A DNA stretch of 10,362 bases from Desulfotignum sp. (GCA_021737445.1 JAIPDY010000105.1:1-10362), one strand, 5' to 3'; positions 1-7,521 are shown, numbered from the stretch's first letter. The notes: a model not told the origin generated them from the letters alone. Made by a program: numbers and translations.

Positions 1-975
1 ATGACAGACACTGACACATTGGATCAGATCAAAACATTTTTATCAGACCGCAACTGGGTGGATCACGTGGTGACTGTATCGTTTCTGGCAGCTGGAGAAT
101 ACAATGCCAATTATCTGGTTGAAACCGATGCAGACCGCTTTGTTTTGCGTATCAACCACGGCAGCCAGCTGGGCCTGGGACAAAACCAGATCAGTTATGA
201 ATACCAGGTGCTCAAAGCCCTTTCAGATTCCGGGGTCACCCCCAGGCCCCTGGCCTGCCACCCTTGGCCGGAGCCTTTGGGAGGCGGTGCCCTGCTCATG
301 GAATTTGTTCCAGGCAGGCCCCTGGATTACAGCCTGGACCTGGACAAGGCCGCTCATATTTTTGCCCGGGTTCACTCAGTCCCTGTGCCTGAAGGCCTGA
401 TCGTTCAGGCGGATCCGGTAACCGACATCGCCACAGAAAGCCATGGCCTGCTATACCGCTATATTGATCATCCTTTGAAAAAGGAGCGGGATCAGATACA
501 GGCATACCATGATACTGTACTGGAACTGGCAGAAAAAACCAGACCATTGTTTTCAGACGAGCCATTATGCCTTGTGAACACTGAGGTGAACGCGAATAAT
601 TTTCTCATCAGTCACCACCGGGCCTGCCTGGTGGACTGGGAAAAAGCTGTCATCTCCTGCCGGTACCAGGATCTGGGACATTTCATGGTGCCCACCACCA
701 CTTTGTGGAAAACAGACACCATCTTAACCAGGGCAGACCGGACCCGTTTTCTGAACGCCTATCACGGGCAGGCCTGTCCGGACATGGATTCTGACGACAT
801 GATCCAGAAAACCCGGGTCATGGAAAAAACCATCCTGCTGCGGGCCCTGTCCTGGTGTTTCATGGCCTGGTATGAATATACGCAGACCAGACGGCCCCTG
901 CAGAACCCGGACACTTTTGCCAAAATCCAGCAGTACCTGACGGATATTCCATGGATCTTGAAGTCTGCCGCGTAA
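1..975 (+). CDS. APH/choline-kinase-fold phosphotransferase
   Basis: This 324-residue protein has the layout of the aminoglycoside phosphotransferase/choline kinase fold, which transfers the ATP gamma-phosphate to a hydroxyl of a small molecule in the cytoplasm. A glycine-loop-like segment (AAGEYNANYLV, residues 30-40) is followed by FVLRIN (47-52), with Arg50 near the usual beta-3 lysine position. The hinge resembles LLMEFVPGRPL (98-108). The catalytic loop reads LVNTEVNANNFL (191-202) instead of the usual HxDxxxxN pattern, so Glu195 sits where the catalytic Asp is expected; Asn200 and the metal-binding Asp212 (in LVDWE) are kept. The ATG is the first base of the window, so the ribosome-binding site cannot be seen and the start could lie further upstream, although about 28 residues before the glycine loop is normal. 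The end overlaps the ABC ATPase gene by 25 nt, which ties it to the transporter. The substrate is unknown; choline-, ethanolamine- or thiamine-like alcohols are guesses. Confidence 0.8.
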   Translation: MTDTDTLDQIKTFLSDRNWVDHVVTVSFLAAGEYNANYLVETDADRFVLRINHGSQLGLGQNQISYEYQVLKALSDSGVTPRPLACHPWPEPLGGGALLMEFVPGRPLDYSLDLDKAAHIFARVHSVPVPEGLIVQADPVTDIATESHGLLYRYIDHPLKKERDQIQAYHDTVLELAEKTRPLFSDEPLCLVNTEVNANNFLISHHRACLVDWEKAVISCRYQDLGHFMVPTTTLWKTDTILTRADRTRFLNAYHGQACPDMDSDDMIQKTRVMEKTILLRALSWCFMAWYEYTQTRRPLQNPDTFAKIQQYLTDIPWILKSAA

Positions 976-1910
976 GCAAAGGGTATAAAAACAAGGCTGT
1001 TCTGGCAGACATCAGCTTTGATGTGGGCCCCAGGGAACTGGTTTCCATTGTGGGTCCATCCGGGGTGGGCAAAACCACCCTGCTCAAAATCATTGCCGGG
1101 TTGGAAACACCGGACAAAGGACAGGTTATGTTTTCTTGTCCCTTAAACAGAAAGCACCCGGTGATCATCGTGTTCCAGGATTATGTTCTGTTTCCGTCCA
1201 TGACCGTGAAAGACAATGTCGGGTTCGGCCTGAAAGCCCGGCACCTGAAAAAAAAGCAGATTATAGAGCAGGTGAACCAGATGCTGGCTTATTTTCAATT
1301 GACCGGCCAGGCAGATCAATACCCGGCCCAGTTGTCTGCCGGCCAGAAACAGCGGGTGGCCATTGCCAGGGCCATGATCGTCAACCCGGCAGTCCTTTTG
1401 CTGGATGAACCCTTTGCCAATCTGGACCGGAACCTTAAAATGGAGACCGCCCGGTTCATCCGCACCACCCAGCAGGCATTCGGCATTCCCACCGTCAGCG
1501 TCACCCATGACCTGGAAGAAGCGTTTGCCATGTCCGACCGCATCGGGGTTCTTCTGGACACACGGTTGCAGCAGTTTGACACCCCCAGAAAAGTGTATTT
1601 CAATTCCGCCTCCAGGGCCGTGGCCCGGTTTCTGGGCCCGGTGAACCAGATTCCCAAAAAATGGTTCTCCCTGTTCAAAATAAACCCGGGTCAAGCTGAT
1701 CTTACTGCCGGAGAAACCGTGCCGGCCCGGCCTGAAAATCTGATCCTCACGGACAATCCGAACGGTCCCGGCCGGATCACTCAAAAAACCTTTGCCGGCC
1801 ACTATACCGTGTATACAGTAACCATTGAAAACCGGACCTGCACTGTGTACAGTCAGGATGACCGGTTTTTTACAGGACAGCAGGTGGCTCTGACACTCAA
1901 ACCCTATTAA
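951..1910 (+). CDS. ABC transporter ATP-binding protein (YnjD/PotA-like)
   Basis: This is the 319-residue cytoplasmic ATPase of a binding-protein-dependent importer. All nucleotide-binding motifs are intact: Walker A GPSGVGKT (35-42), Q-loop Gln76 in VFQD, signature LSAGQ (128-132), Walker B VLLLDEP (148-154), D-loop NLD, and switch His186 in VTHD. After about residue 230 a C-terminal extension contains PARPENL and a beta-rich tail, resembling the TOBE region of PotA/FbpC/ModC-type ATPases that pack against the permeases. The ATG at 951 keeps the first beta strand of the domain (MDLEVCRVSKGY). It lies inside the end of the phosphotransferase gene with only a weak ribosome-binding site, so translational coupling is likely. 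The substrate-binding protein follows after 24 nt. The assignment to the YnjBCD-type system rests mostly on the downstream binding protein. Confidence 0.93.
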   Translation: MDLEVCRVSKGYKNKAVLADISFDVGPRELVSIVGPSGVGKTTLLKIIAGLETPDKGQVMFSCPLNRKHPVIIVFQDYVLFPSMTVKDNVGFGLKARHLKKKQIIEQVNQMLAYFQLTGQADQYPAQLSAGQKQRVAIARAMIVNPAVLLLDEPFANLDRNLKMETARFIRTTQQAFGIPTVSVTHDLEEAFAMSDRIGVLLDTRLQQFDTPRKVYFNSASRAVARFLGPVNQIPKKWFSLFKINPGQADLTAGETVPARPENLILTDNPNGPGRITQKTFAGHYTVYTVTIENRTCTVYSQDDRFFTGQQVALTLKPY

Positions 1911-1934
1911 CCCTGTTTCGCAAAAGGAGATCCC

Positions 1935-3170
1935 ATGATTAAAAAATTAACCTGCCTTATCTTTTTGCTGATCCTTCCATGTCTTATCACCCTGCCCTCC
2001 TCAGCCCCGGCCCAGAGCATCTCAAATGAACCGCTGCTGACGCTCTCTTTTGAACAGATCCAGAAACAGGCCCGGGGCACCCTTGTCAGGTGGTATATGT
2101 ACGGGGGATGGGCCCATGTCAATGCCTGGGTGGACACCTATGTGGCTTCAGAAATGAAGCGCCGGTATGACATTGATCTGAAACGGGTTCCCATGGACGC
2201 CGGAGTGTTTATCAACAAACTGCTCACTGAAAAGGCAGCCGGCAAGAAAAAAGGCACCATTGATCTTCTGTGGATCAACGGTGAAAACTTTAAAAATGCC
2301 AGAGAAGCAGGCCTGCTGTTCGGACCCTTTTCCGGGCGCCTGCCCCGGGTGAGGCAAAATGTGGACCCGGACAGCATCACCTATGATTTCGGATATCCGG
2401 TGGACGGGTATGAAGCCCCTTACGGCAAAGCCCAGTTTGTGTTTGAATATGACACAGCCCGGACCGATACCGTGCCCACGACCATTGATGAATTAAAACA
2501 ATGGATAAAAAACAATCCCGGCCGGTTCACCTATCCCCAGCCCCCGGATTTCACCGGATCAGCCTTTGTCCGTCATGTTTTTTATGCTGTCACCGGCGGC
2601 CATGAACAATACATGGCCGGCTGGGATCCGGATCTGTATAAAACAAACGCCCCGCTGCTGTGGGACTGGCTCAATGAGATCACCCCTTTTTTATGGCAAA
2701 AGGGCCAGACCTATCCCAGGGACAGTGCCTTTCTGGATACCCTTTTTGCCAGGGGCGAGGTGGCACTGGGCATGTCCTATCATCCGCCCCATGCCCAGAA
2801 CATGATCATACAGGGCAGTTATCCCGGCACCGTCAAAACCTTTGTCCTGGATGACGGCAGCATATTCAACACCCATTTTACAGCCATCCCTTTTAACGCC
2901 CCCAACCAGGCCGGAGCCATGGTGCTGGCTGATTTTCTCATTTCCGTGGATGCCCAGCTGTCCAAATTCCGCCCTGAAAACTGGGGGGATTTCCCGGCCC
3001 TGGATCTGGACCGCCTGGATCCGGCAGACCGCGGCCGGTTTAATACCATTGATCTGGGACCGGCAACCCTGACACCGGAACAGCTGGCACCGGTGGCCGT
3101 TCCCGAAATCCCGGCGCCATATCTGGAAGCATTGGAGCAGGATTGGAAAACCCATGTCCTGGATAAATAA
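1935..3170 (+). CDS. ABC transporter substrate-binding protein, YnjB family
   Basis: This 411-residue extracytoplasmic solute-binding protein is of the YnjB type (COG4134). It starts with a Sec signal peptide: basic MIKK, a hydrophobic core to about residue 20, and a probable cleavage after APA (24-26). No lipobox is seen, so a soluble periplasmic protein is expected. Family-like segments include WYMYGGWAHVNAWVDTY early in the mature protein, VLAEK-like LLTEKAAGKKKG, and DLLWINGENF (110-119), which leads into GLLFGPF, all recognisable from E. coli YnjB. A good Shine-Dalgarno AAGGAG (1924-1929) lies 5 nt before the ATG and settles the start. The 3' end overlaps the first permease gene by 17 nt. 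The substrate of YnjB-type proteins is not established. Thiamine, polyamine and metal-oxyanion binding proteins are distant relatives, and the sequence does not decide between them. Confidence 0.9.
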   Translation: MIKKLTCLIFLLILPCLITLPSSAPAQSISNEPLLTLSFEQIQKQARGTLVRWYMYGGWAHVNAWVDTYVASEMKRRYDIDLKRVPMDAGVFINKLLTEKAAGKKKGTIDLLWINGENFKNAREAGLLFGPFSGRLPRVRQNVDPDSITYDFGYPVDGYEAPYGKAQFVFEYDTARTDTVPTTIDELKQWIKNNPGRFTYPQPPDFTGSAFVRHVFYAVTGGHEQYMAGWDPDLYKTNAPLLWDWLNEITPFLWQKGQTYPRDSAFLDTLFARGEVALGMSYHPPHAQNMIIQGSYPGTVKTFVLDDGSIFNTHFTAIPFNAPNQAGAMVLADFLISVDAQLSKFRPENWGDFPALDLDRLDPADRGRFNTIDLGPATLTPEQLAPVAVPEIPAPYLEALEQDWKTHVLDK

Positions 3171-4035
3171 AGGGACCACCGGACTGATTCTGAAGCTCAG
3201 CCCCCTGATGCTGCCCTATCTGGTGCTGTTCTGCGGCGGAGTGTTCCTCACGGTATGCCAGTCTGCCGGAATTTTCACCCCTCTGCCCCATGCCGGCAGA
3301 GCTCTGGATGCCTATGGGCTCATTCTGTCTGATCCCTCTTTTTTCGCTTCGTTCGGGTTTTCCCTGGGCGTGGCTCTTATATCAGCTGCAGGGTCGGTAA
3401 TTGCCGGCACCTTTCTGGCCTACCGGGTCTGGCAGCTGCCGGCAAAGCTGGCCAATGCCGCCCTGGTGTACAAGATCCCCCTGATCCTGCCCCATATTTC
3501 CGTGGCCTTTGTGGTACTGATCTTCTGGAGCCAATCCGGGATACTGGCATCCCTGGCCCATCAACTGGGCCTGATCCAGGCCATGCACCAGTTTCCAAAT
3601 GTGCTGTATTCCGGCTGGGGCCTGGGTATGATCCTGGCCTATACCTTAAAAGGCACCCCTTTTGCCATGCTTCTGGTTATGGCCCTGCTGGTGCGGTTTG
3701 ATGTCCGGCAGATCCAGACCGCCGCCATGCTCGGGGCATCAGGCCTGCGGATCTTTTTTACCATTGTGATGCCCCGCCTGGCACCGGCCCTGCACTCCAG
3801 TTTCATCATCCTTTTTTTATACAGTTTCGGGGCCTTTGACATCCCCTTTGTTCTGAGCGAAAGCAGGCCAGGTATGTTGAGCATCCATGTGTACAACCTG
3901 TATTTCAAGCATGATCTTGCCAGAAGGCCGGAAGCCATGGCCATATTGACGATCATGTTCTGCTTTGCCGTTATTTTCATCATCGCCTATACTAAAATCG
4001 TCACCCGCCTGGAAAACACGGTGAGAAAACTGTGA
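3154..4035 (+). CDS. ABC transporter permease, N-terminal YnjC-half equivalent
   Basis: This is a 293-residue inner-membrane permease with six predicted helices, at roughly residues 11-38, 65-92, 104-128, 148-184, 212-235 and 262-284. Between helices four and five lies an EAA-type loop (TAAMLGASGLRIFFTIVMP, from residue 189), the coupling site for the ATPase, with the conserved GA and P in place. It forms the transmembrane channel with the next gene product. In E. coli the corresponding YnjC is one fused protein of about 510 residues; here two separate genes give 560 residues in total. The ATG at 3154 lies inside the end of the binding-protein gene, with a modest CAGGA about 11 nt upstream. 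Confidence 0.92.
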   Translation: MSWINKGTTGLILKLSPLMLPYLVLFCGGVFLTVCQSAGIFTPLPHAGRALDAYGLILSDPSFFASFGFSLGVALISAAGSVIAGTFLAYRVWQLPAKLANAALVYKIPLILPHISVAFVVLIFWSQSGILASLAHQLGLIQAMHQFPNVLYSGWGLGMILAYTLKGTPFAMLLVMALLVRFDVRQIQTAAMLGASGLRIFFTIVMPRLAPALHSSFIILFLYSFGAFDIPFVLSESRPGMLSIHVYNLYFKHDLARRPEAMAILTIMFCFAVIFIIAYTKIVTRLENTVRKL

Positions 4036-4835
4036 AACATTTTTCCGGCATAAGTCATATCACCACCCTGATAATCCTGGTGCTGCTCTTTGCCTTGCCT
4101 GCCGGGATCCTGGTAATGGTCAGCCTGGCCCCGGAGTGGCGTTATCCTGAGATATGGCCTGCACAGTTTTCCTTTAAAGGCATCTGGTTTCTGGTTGAAA
4201 ACAAAAGAGTGATCCTTTCTTCTCTGGCCGCCTCTTTTGGTTTTTCTCTGCTTACCGTTCTGGCCACCCTGCTCATGTGCCTGGCACCTGCTTCAGTGTT
4301 TGCCAGAACCTGCTTTATTGGCAAACCGCTTCTGGAGGGACTGCTTCTCACCCCGGCCCTGGTACCGCCCATGACCTTTGCCATGGGGCTGCATTTTGTG
4401 TTCATTAAACTGTCTGTGGCCGACACCGTGTCCGGAGTGGTTCTGACCCTGGCCATGTTCAGTTATCCCTACATGTTCCGGGCCCTTGTGGCAGGATTTC
4501 AGACCATGGGGGACACCTACCGCACCTGTGCCAAAAACCTGGGGGCCGGATCCGCTGCCATATTCTGGCAGGTGGAACTGCCGCTGCTGATGCCGGCCGT
4601 CATCGCCGGGGGCAATGTGGTTTTTCTGGTGGCGTTTTCAGAATATTTTCTGGTATTTCTCATGGGAGGCGGCAATGTTGCATCCTTTACCGGCCTGCTG
4701 ATGCCGCTGCTGTCCTCCTCCAACCGGTCCCTGGCTGCTGTTTTGACCCTGATTTTTTTGCTTTTACCCATTGTCCTGTTTGTGATCATGGATTTGTCTT
4801 TAATGCGCATGTACCGGAAAAAAGGCATGGTGTGA
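4032..4835 (+). CDS. ABC transporter permease, C-terminal YnjC-half equivalent
   Basis: This is the second 267-residue permease of the importer, with six predicted helices from about residue 9 to residue 260. Its EAA loop, TCAKNLGAGSAAIFWQVELP, keeps the GA and the closing proline, and is followed by LLMPAVIAGGNVVFLVAFSEY. It uses a GTG start at 4032 that shares GTGA with the TGA stop of the first permease, a 4-nt overlap typical of translational coupling. A GGTGAG at 4020-4025 is a reasonable ribosome-binding site. It is the last gene of the transport operon; a 118-nt AT-rich gap follows, in which no convincing terminator is visible. Confidence 0.92.
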   Translation: MKHFSGISHITTLIILVLLFALPAGILVMVSLAPEWRYPEIWPAQFSFKGIWFLVENKRVILSSLAASFGFSLLTVLATLLMCLAPASVFARTCFIGKPLLEGLLLTPALVPPMTFAMGLHFVFIKLSVADTVSGVVLTLAMFSYPYMFRALVAGFQTMGDTYRTCAKNLGAGSAAIFWQVELPLLMPAVIAGGNVVFLVAFSEYFLVFLMGGGNVASFTGLLMPLLSSSNRSLAAVLTLIFLLLPIVLFVIMDLSLMRMYRKKGMV

Positions 4836-4877
4836 CCTTCATTAATTTGATTCATATCTGCTCATGAAAACAATGCG

Positions 4878-4906
4878 TTGTACAAATGTTTAAAAAATTT
4901 GATAAA
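4878..4906 (+). promoter_or_regulatory. weak sigma-70-like promoter candidate for the ferredoxin-AOR genes
   Basis: In the AT-rich gap 4836-4953, TTGTAC (4878-4883) and GATAAA (4901-4906) are separated by exactly 17 nt. They match the -35 and -10 consensus at three and four of six positions. The -35 lies in the palindrome TTGTACAA (4878-4885), which could also be an operator. The ferredoxin ATG is 48 nt downstream, with AAGGAA (4941-4946) as its ribosome-binding site. The position is sensible but the match is weak. Confidence 0.25.
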
Positions 4907-4953
4907 AAAGAATCAGGCGGAAAAAGACAACCCAACACACAAGGAACCTAAAG

Positions 4954-5331
4954 ATGATACTTGCATTCAACAGTGACACCTGTTCAGGCTGTAAAGCCTG
5001 TGAACTGGTGTGTTCATTGCAGAATCTGAAAACCATCAATCCATCCAGGGCCATGCTGCATGTATATGGCAAATTTCCGGAACCCGGCAGGTATTTTGCA
5101 GACATCTGTGACCAGTGCGGCGAGTGCGCAAAGGCCTGCCCCCAGGAGGCTATCGTCCTCATCAAGGGCACCTGGCGCATTGACAAAAAAAAATGTGACG
5201 GATGCCTTGCATGCGTGTCTGCCTGCCCAGTGAACGTGATGATGGTGGATGATGACAACATGCCCTACAAATGTATCAACTGCCGGCAGTGTGCCGAAGT
5301 GTGTCCCAGGGATGCACTGACATTTCAATAG
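4954..5331 (+). CDS. Four-cluster [4Fe-4S] ferredoxin, electron-transfer subunit of AOR
   Basis: This 125-residue cytoplasmic protein is built almost entirely of four [4Fe-4S] motifs. The Cys sets are at 10/13/16/20, 52/55/58/62, 81/84/87/91 and 107/110/113/117; the last three are followed by Pro. This gives sixteen cysteines with none missing. It resembles the small ferredoxin-like subunits of tungsten aldehyde oxidoreductases and of class II benzoyl-CoA reductase-type enzymes (AorA- or BamC-like), as well as HycB/CooF-type polyferredoxins. The AOR-family gene begins 15 nt after its stop, so the two are almost certainly co-transcribed and the proteins probably exchange electrons. AAGGAA at 4941-4946, 7 nt upstream, supports the ATG. 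The final electron acceptor or donor is not encoded nearby on this strand. Confidence 0.92.
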   Translation: MILAFNSDTCSGCKACELVCSLQNLKTINPSRAMLHVYGKFPEPGRYFADICDQCGECAKACPQEAIVLIKGTWRIDKKKCDGCLACVSACPVNVMMVDDDNMPYKCINCRQCAEVCPRDALTFQ

Positions 5332-5346
5332 ACAGGGAGGAAAATC

Positions 5347-7239
5347 ATGCTATACGGATATGCCGGACACACCCTCAGAATCGACCTGAGCCGCGGCACC
5401 ATTGAAAAAGAACCCCTGAAAAAAGAATGGGTGGATGACTTTATAGGGGGCCGGGGATTCACCGCCAAAATCCTGTACGATGAAAACCCGCCCGGCGCAG
5501 ACCCTTTGGGACCGGAAAACCGGTTTGTCATTGCCATGGGGCCGTTGAGCGGCCTGTTTGTCCCGGCAGCAGGCAAAACCCATTTTGCCGCCAAATCCCC
5601 TGCCACGGGCGGATACGGTGACAGCAACATGGGGGGACATTTCGGGGTGACCATGAAATATGCCGGGTATGACGTCACCATATTGACCGGCCAGGCCAAA
5701 GAGCCTTCCTATATCTTCATTGACAACGACACAGTGGAGGTCCGGCCTGCCGGGCATCTGTGGGGCAAAGGCTCCACTGCCGTGGAAGAGATCCTGAAAA
5801 ACGATCTGGGACAGGAATTTCAGGTTCTGACCATCGGCGAAGCAGGGGAGCGCATGGTCAATTTTGCCTGCATCTCCCATGATTTCGGGCGCCAGGCCGG
5901 CCGCACCGGCATCGGTGCGGTCTTAGGTTCCAAAAACATCAAAGCCATTGCCGTGCGCGGCACAAAAGACATCCCTGTCTTTGATCCCAAGGGTTTGCCC
6001 AAAAAAGGCAAGCAGACCTATGCCGCCTGCCGGGAAAAACCCGGGTTCAAGGGCTGGACCCCTGAAGGCACGGCCGGCATCACCAACTGGTGCAATGATG
6101 TGGGGGCTCTGCCCACCCGCAACTTTGTCACCTCCCACTGCGATTATGCAGACAAGATCAACGGCAAAGCGATCCTGGATGAATTGAAAATCACTGACAA
6201 AGGGTGTTTTTCCTGCCCCATTCCCTGCGGCAAATACGGCCTTGCAAAAACCGTCCTGGGCAACAAATATGTGGAAGGCCCGGAATATGAAACCCTGGCC
6301 CTGGTGGGCAGTAACTGCGAACTTTCCGACATCCATGCCGTGGCCCATGTCAACTGGGTGTGCGATGAACTGGGGCTGGATACTTGCTCGGCCGGTGCTG
6401 TGGCCGCATTTGCCCTGGAATGTTATGAAAAAGGCCTGATCTCAAAAGAAGAGATGGGCATGGATGTAAAATGGGGGGATCTTGACTCCATCGTTTATAT
6501 CCTGGAGAAGATCGCGAAAAGAGAGGGTATCGGGGATGTGCTGGCCAACGGAGTCAAAAAAGCCGCTGAAAAGATCGGGGGCCACAGTTCAAAGTTTGCC
6601 ATCCATGTCAAGGGCCTGGAATGGACCGGGTATGAATCCCGAAACGCGCCGGGCATGATGCTGGGATACATGACCGCGGATGTTGGGGCCCACCACAGCC
6701 GGTGCTGGGTTCTGGGATCGGATGTGGCCAATGCCGTGGGCGGCAGCCAGGATGCCAATGTCCATGATCTCATCTCCCAGGGCGCAGATTTCGAGACCAT
6801 CCCCAAGGCAGACCACAAAAACGTGGTGCCCCTGGTGCTCAAATCCCAGCACCTGCGGCCGGCATTCGACATCCTGGGCACCTGCCGGCTTCAGTACATG
6901 GAGATCGGCCTGGAAACCCATTATTATGAGGAACTGTATTATCATGCCACCGGAAAAAAACTGGACTTCAACAAAGATCTTTTGACCCTGTCTGAAAAAA
7001 TCTGGCATCTGAACCGGATGTTCAACAAAAGGGAGATCCCGGATTTCGGCAGAAAATATGATTATCCGCCCCCGCGGTTTTACGAGGAGCCCATTCCTTC
7101 GGGCCCCAACAAGGGGCACCTTGTGGAGTTTGCCGTGATCGAAGAGATGCTGGATGCTTATTATGCGGCCCGGGGATGGGATGCCAACGGGATTCCCACA
7201 AAAGAGACCCTGGAAAAATTCAACCTGGCGGTGGAATGA
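5347..7239 (+). CDS. Aldehyde:ferredoxin oxidoreductase family tungsten enzyme
   Basis: This 630-residue protein spans a full AOR, a cytoplasmic tungstopterin enzyme that oxidises aldehydes to carboxylic acids with ferredoxin, or works in reverse in some organisms. The N-terminal domain contains GGRGFTAKIL and NMGGHFGVTMKYAGYD, typical pterin-contact segments. The single [4Fe-4S] cluster ligands are Cys287, Cys290 and Cys294 (CFSCPIPC) plus Cys513. Both DxxGx pterin-binding motifs are present: DELGLD (340-345) and DILGTC (508-513). A GAHHSR segment with the histidine pair typical of the active-site region follows NAPGMMLGY. The length compares with about 605 for Pyrococcus AOR and about 650 for BamB. 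A strong Shine-Dalgarno AGGGAGG (5334-5340) sits 6 nt before the ATG. The natural aldehyde is unknown. A BamB-like or other paralogous role cannot be ruled out, but the upstream four-cluster ferredoxin fits AOR well. Confidence 0.93.
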   Translation: MLYGYAGHTLRIDLSRGTIEKEPLKKEWVDDFIGGRGFTAKILYDENPPGADPLGPENRFVIAMGPLSGLFVPAAGKTHFAAKSPATGGYGDSNMGGHFGVTMKYAGYDVTILTGQAKEPSYIFIDNDTVEVRPAGHLWGKGSTAVEEILKNDLGQEFQVLTIGEAGERMVNFACISHDFGRQAGRTGIGAVLGSKNIKAIAVRGTKDIPVFDPKGLPKKGKQTYAACREKPGFKGWTPEGTAGITNWCNDVGALPTRNFVTSHCDYADKINGKAILDELKITDKGCFSCPIPCGKYGLAKTVLGNKYVEGPEYETLALVGSNCELSDIHAVAHVNWVCDELGLDTCSAGAVAAFALECYEKGLISKEEMGMDVKWGDLDSIVYILEKIAKREGIGDVLANGVKKAAEKIGGHSSKFAIHVKGLEWTGYESRNAPGMMLGYMTADVGAHHSRCWVLGSDVANAVGGSQDANVHDLISQGADFETIPKADHKNVVPLVLKSQHLRPAFDILGTCRLQYMEIGLETHYYEELYYHATGKKLDFNKDLLTLSEKIWHLNRMFNKREIPDFGRKYDYPPPRFYEEPIPSGPNKGHLVEFAVIEEMLDAYYAARGWDANGIPTKETLEKFNLAVE

Positions 7240-7266
7240 TCACCTTTGCCCCTGAACAACAGATCC

Positions 7267-7302
7267 GGACATTTTTGCCTTGCCTTCAGGGCAAAAATGT
7301 CC
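7267..7302. promoter_or_regulatory. Long perfect hairpin upstream of hicA
   Basis: GGACATTTTTGCC (7267-7279) and GGCAAAAATGTCC (7290-7302) are exact reverse complements. Inside them a G.U, a U-A and a G-C pair extend the stem to 16 bp around a CCTT tetraloop. It lies 27 nt after the AOR stop and ends 15 nt before the hicA ATG. No T-run follows on either strand, so a classic intrinsic terminator is not supported. It could attenuate readthrough from the AOR gene, protect its mRNA 3' end, or as DNA be the operator bound by HicB. Confidence 0.75.
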
Positions 7303-7317
7303 TATCCTCCTGCATGA
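7303..7317. repeat. Inverted-repeat arm 1: anti-Shine-Dalgarno-like leader of hicA
   Basis: TATCCTCCTGCATGA directly abuts the hairpin on its left and the hicA ATG on its right. Its reverse complement matches 7514-7528, the end of hicA and the hicB ribosome-binding site, at 14 of 15 positions; in RNA the odd position is a G.U pair. It takes the place where a hicA ribosome-binding site would be expected and contains none. Confidence 0.65.
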
Positions 7318-7521
7318 ATGAATGGCAGTGAACTGATAAAAAGACTGAAACACTTTGGATACAACCCCGTATTTGAAAGCAAAAGGGGCAAAGGAAGCCA
7401 TGGAACTTTGAGGATTGGCAACAAAAAGACCATTCTGAAAGACCGCAAAAAAGAAATCGGGCCTGGCCTGATGAACCAAATGCTCAAAGATCTCGGGATA
7501 TCAAGAAATGATATCATGTAG
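7318..7521 (+). CDS. hicA: HicA-family toxin (mRNA interferase)
   Basis: This 67-residue protein matches the HicA fold, a small dsRNA-binding-domain-like ribonuclease that cleaves mRNA and is neutralised by HicB. The diagnostic stretch is GKGSHGTLRIG (24-34... region), with the catalytic histidine at residue 28, followed by the basic segment NKKTILKDRKKEIGPGL and the C-terminal helix with LKDLGI. Length and order (toxin gene first, antitoxin second) are normal for hicAB. An in-frame TGA at 7315-7317 immediately precedes the ATG, so the start cannot be further upstream. No ribosome-binding site is visible; the leader is pyrimidine-rich (see the inverted repeat). GC is about 43% over 7321-7500 by hand count, against about 60% in a 60-base sample of the AOR gene, which suggests separate acquisition. 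hicB starts 9 nt after its stop. Confidence 0.9.
   Translation: MNGSELIKRLKHFGYNPVFESKRGKGSHGTLRIGNKKTILKDRKKEIGPGLMNQMLKDLGISRNDIM

Noticed and set aside
1143..1802. 219-codon open frame on the - strand
   Set aside because: It lies wholly opposite the ABC ATPase, whose motifs are intact in the + frame, and its translation is a low-complexity mirror of GC-rich codons with no domain.
4868..4891. Operator dyads around TTGTACAA and AAACA/TGTTT
   Set aside because: The two short dyads have different centres and arms of 4-5 bp in AT-rich DNA; chance is a sufficient explanation.
5350..5880. 176-codon open frame on the - strand
   Set aside because: It is opposite the conserved N-terminal domain of the AOR gene and shows no motif or ribosome-binding site.
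7267..7302. Hairpin read as a rho-independent terminator of the AOR transcript
   Set aside because: The stem is strong, but the next bases are TATCCTCC, and the other strand also lacks a T-run, so it was left as a regulatory hairpin.
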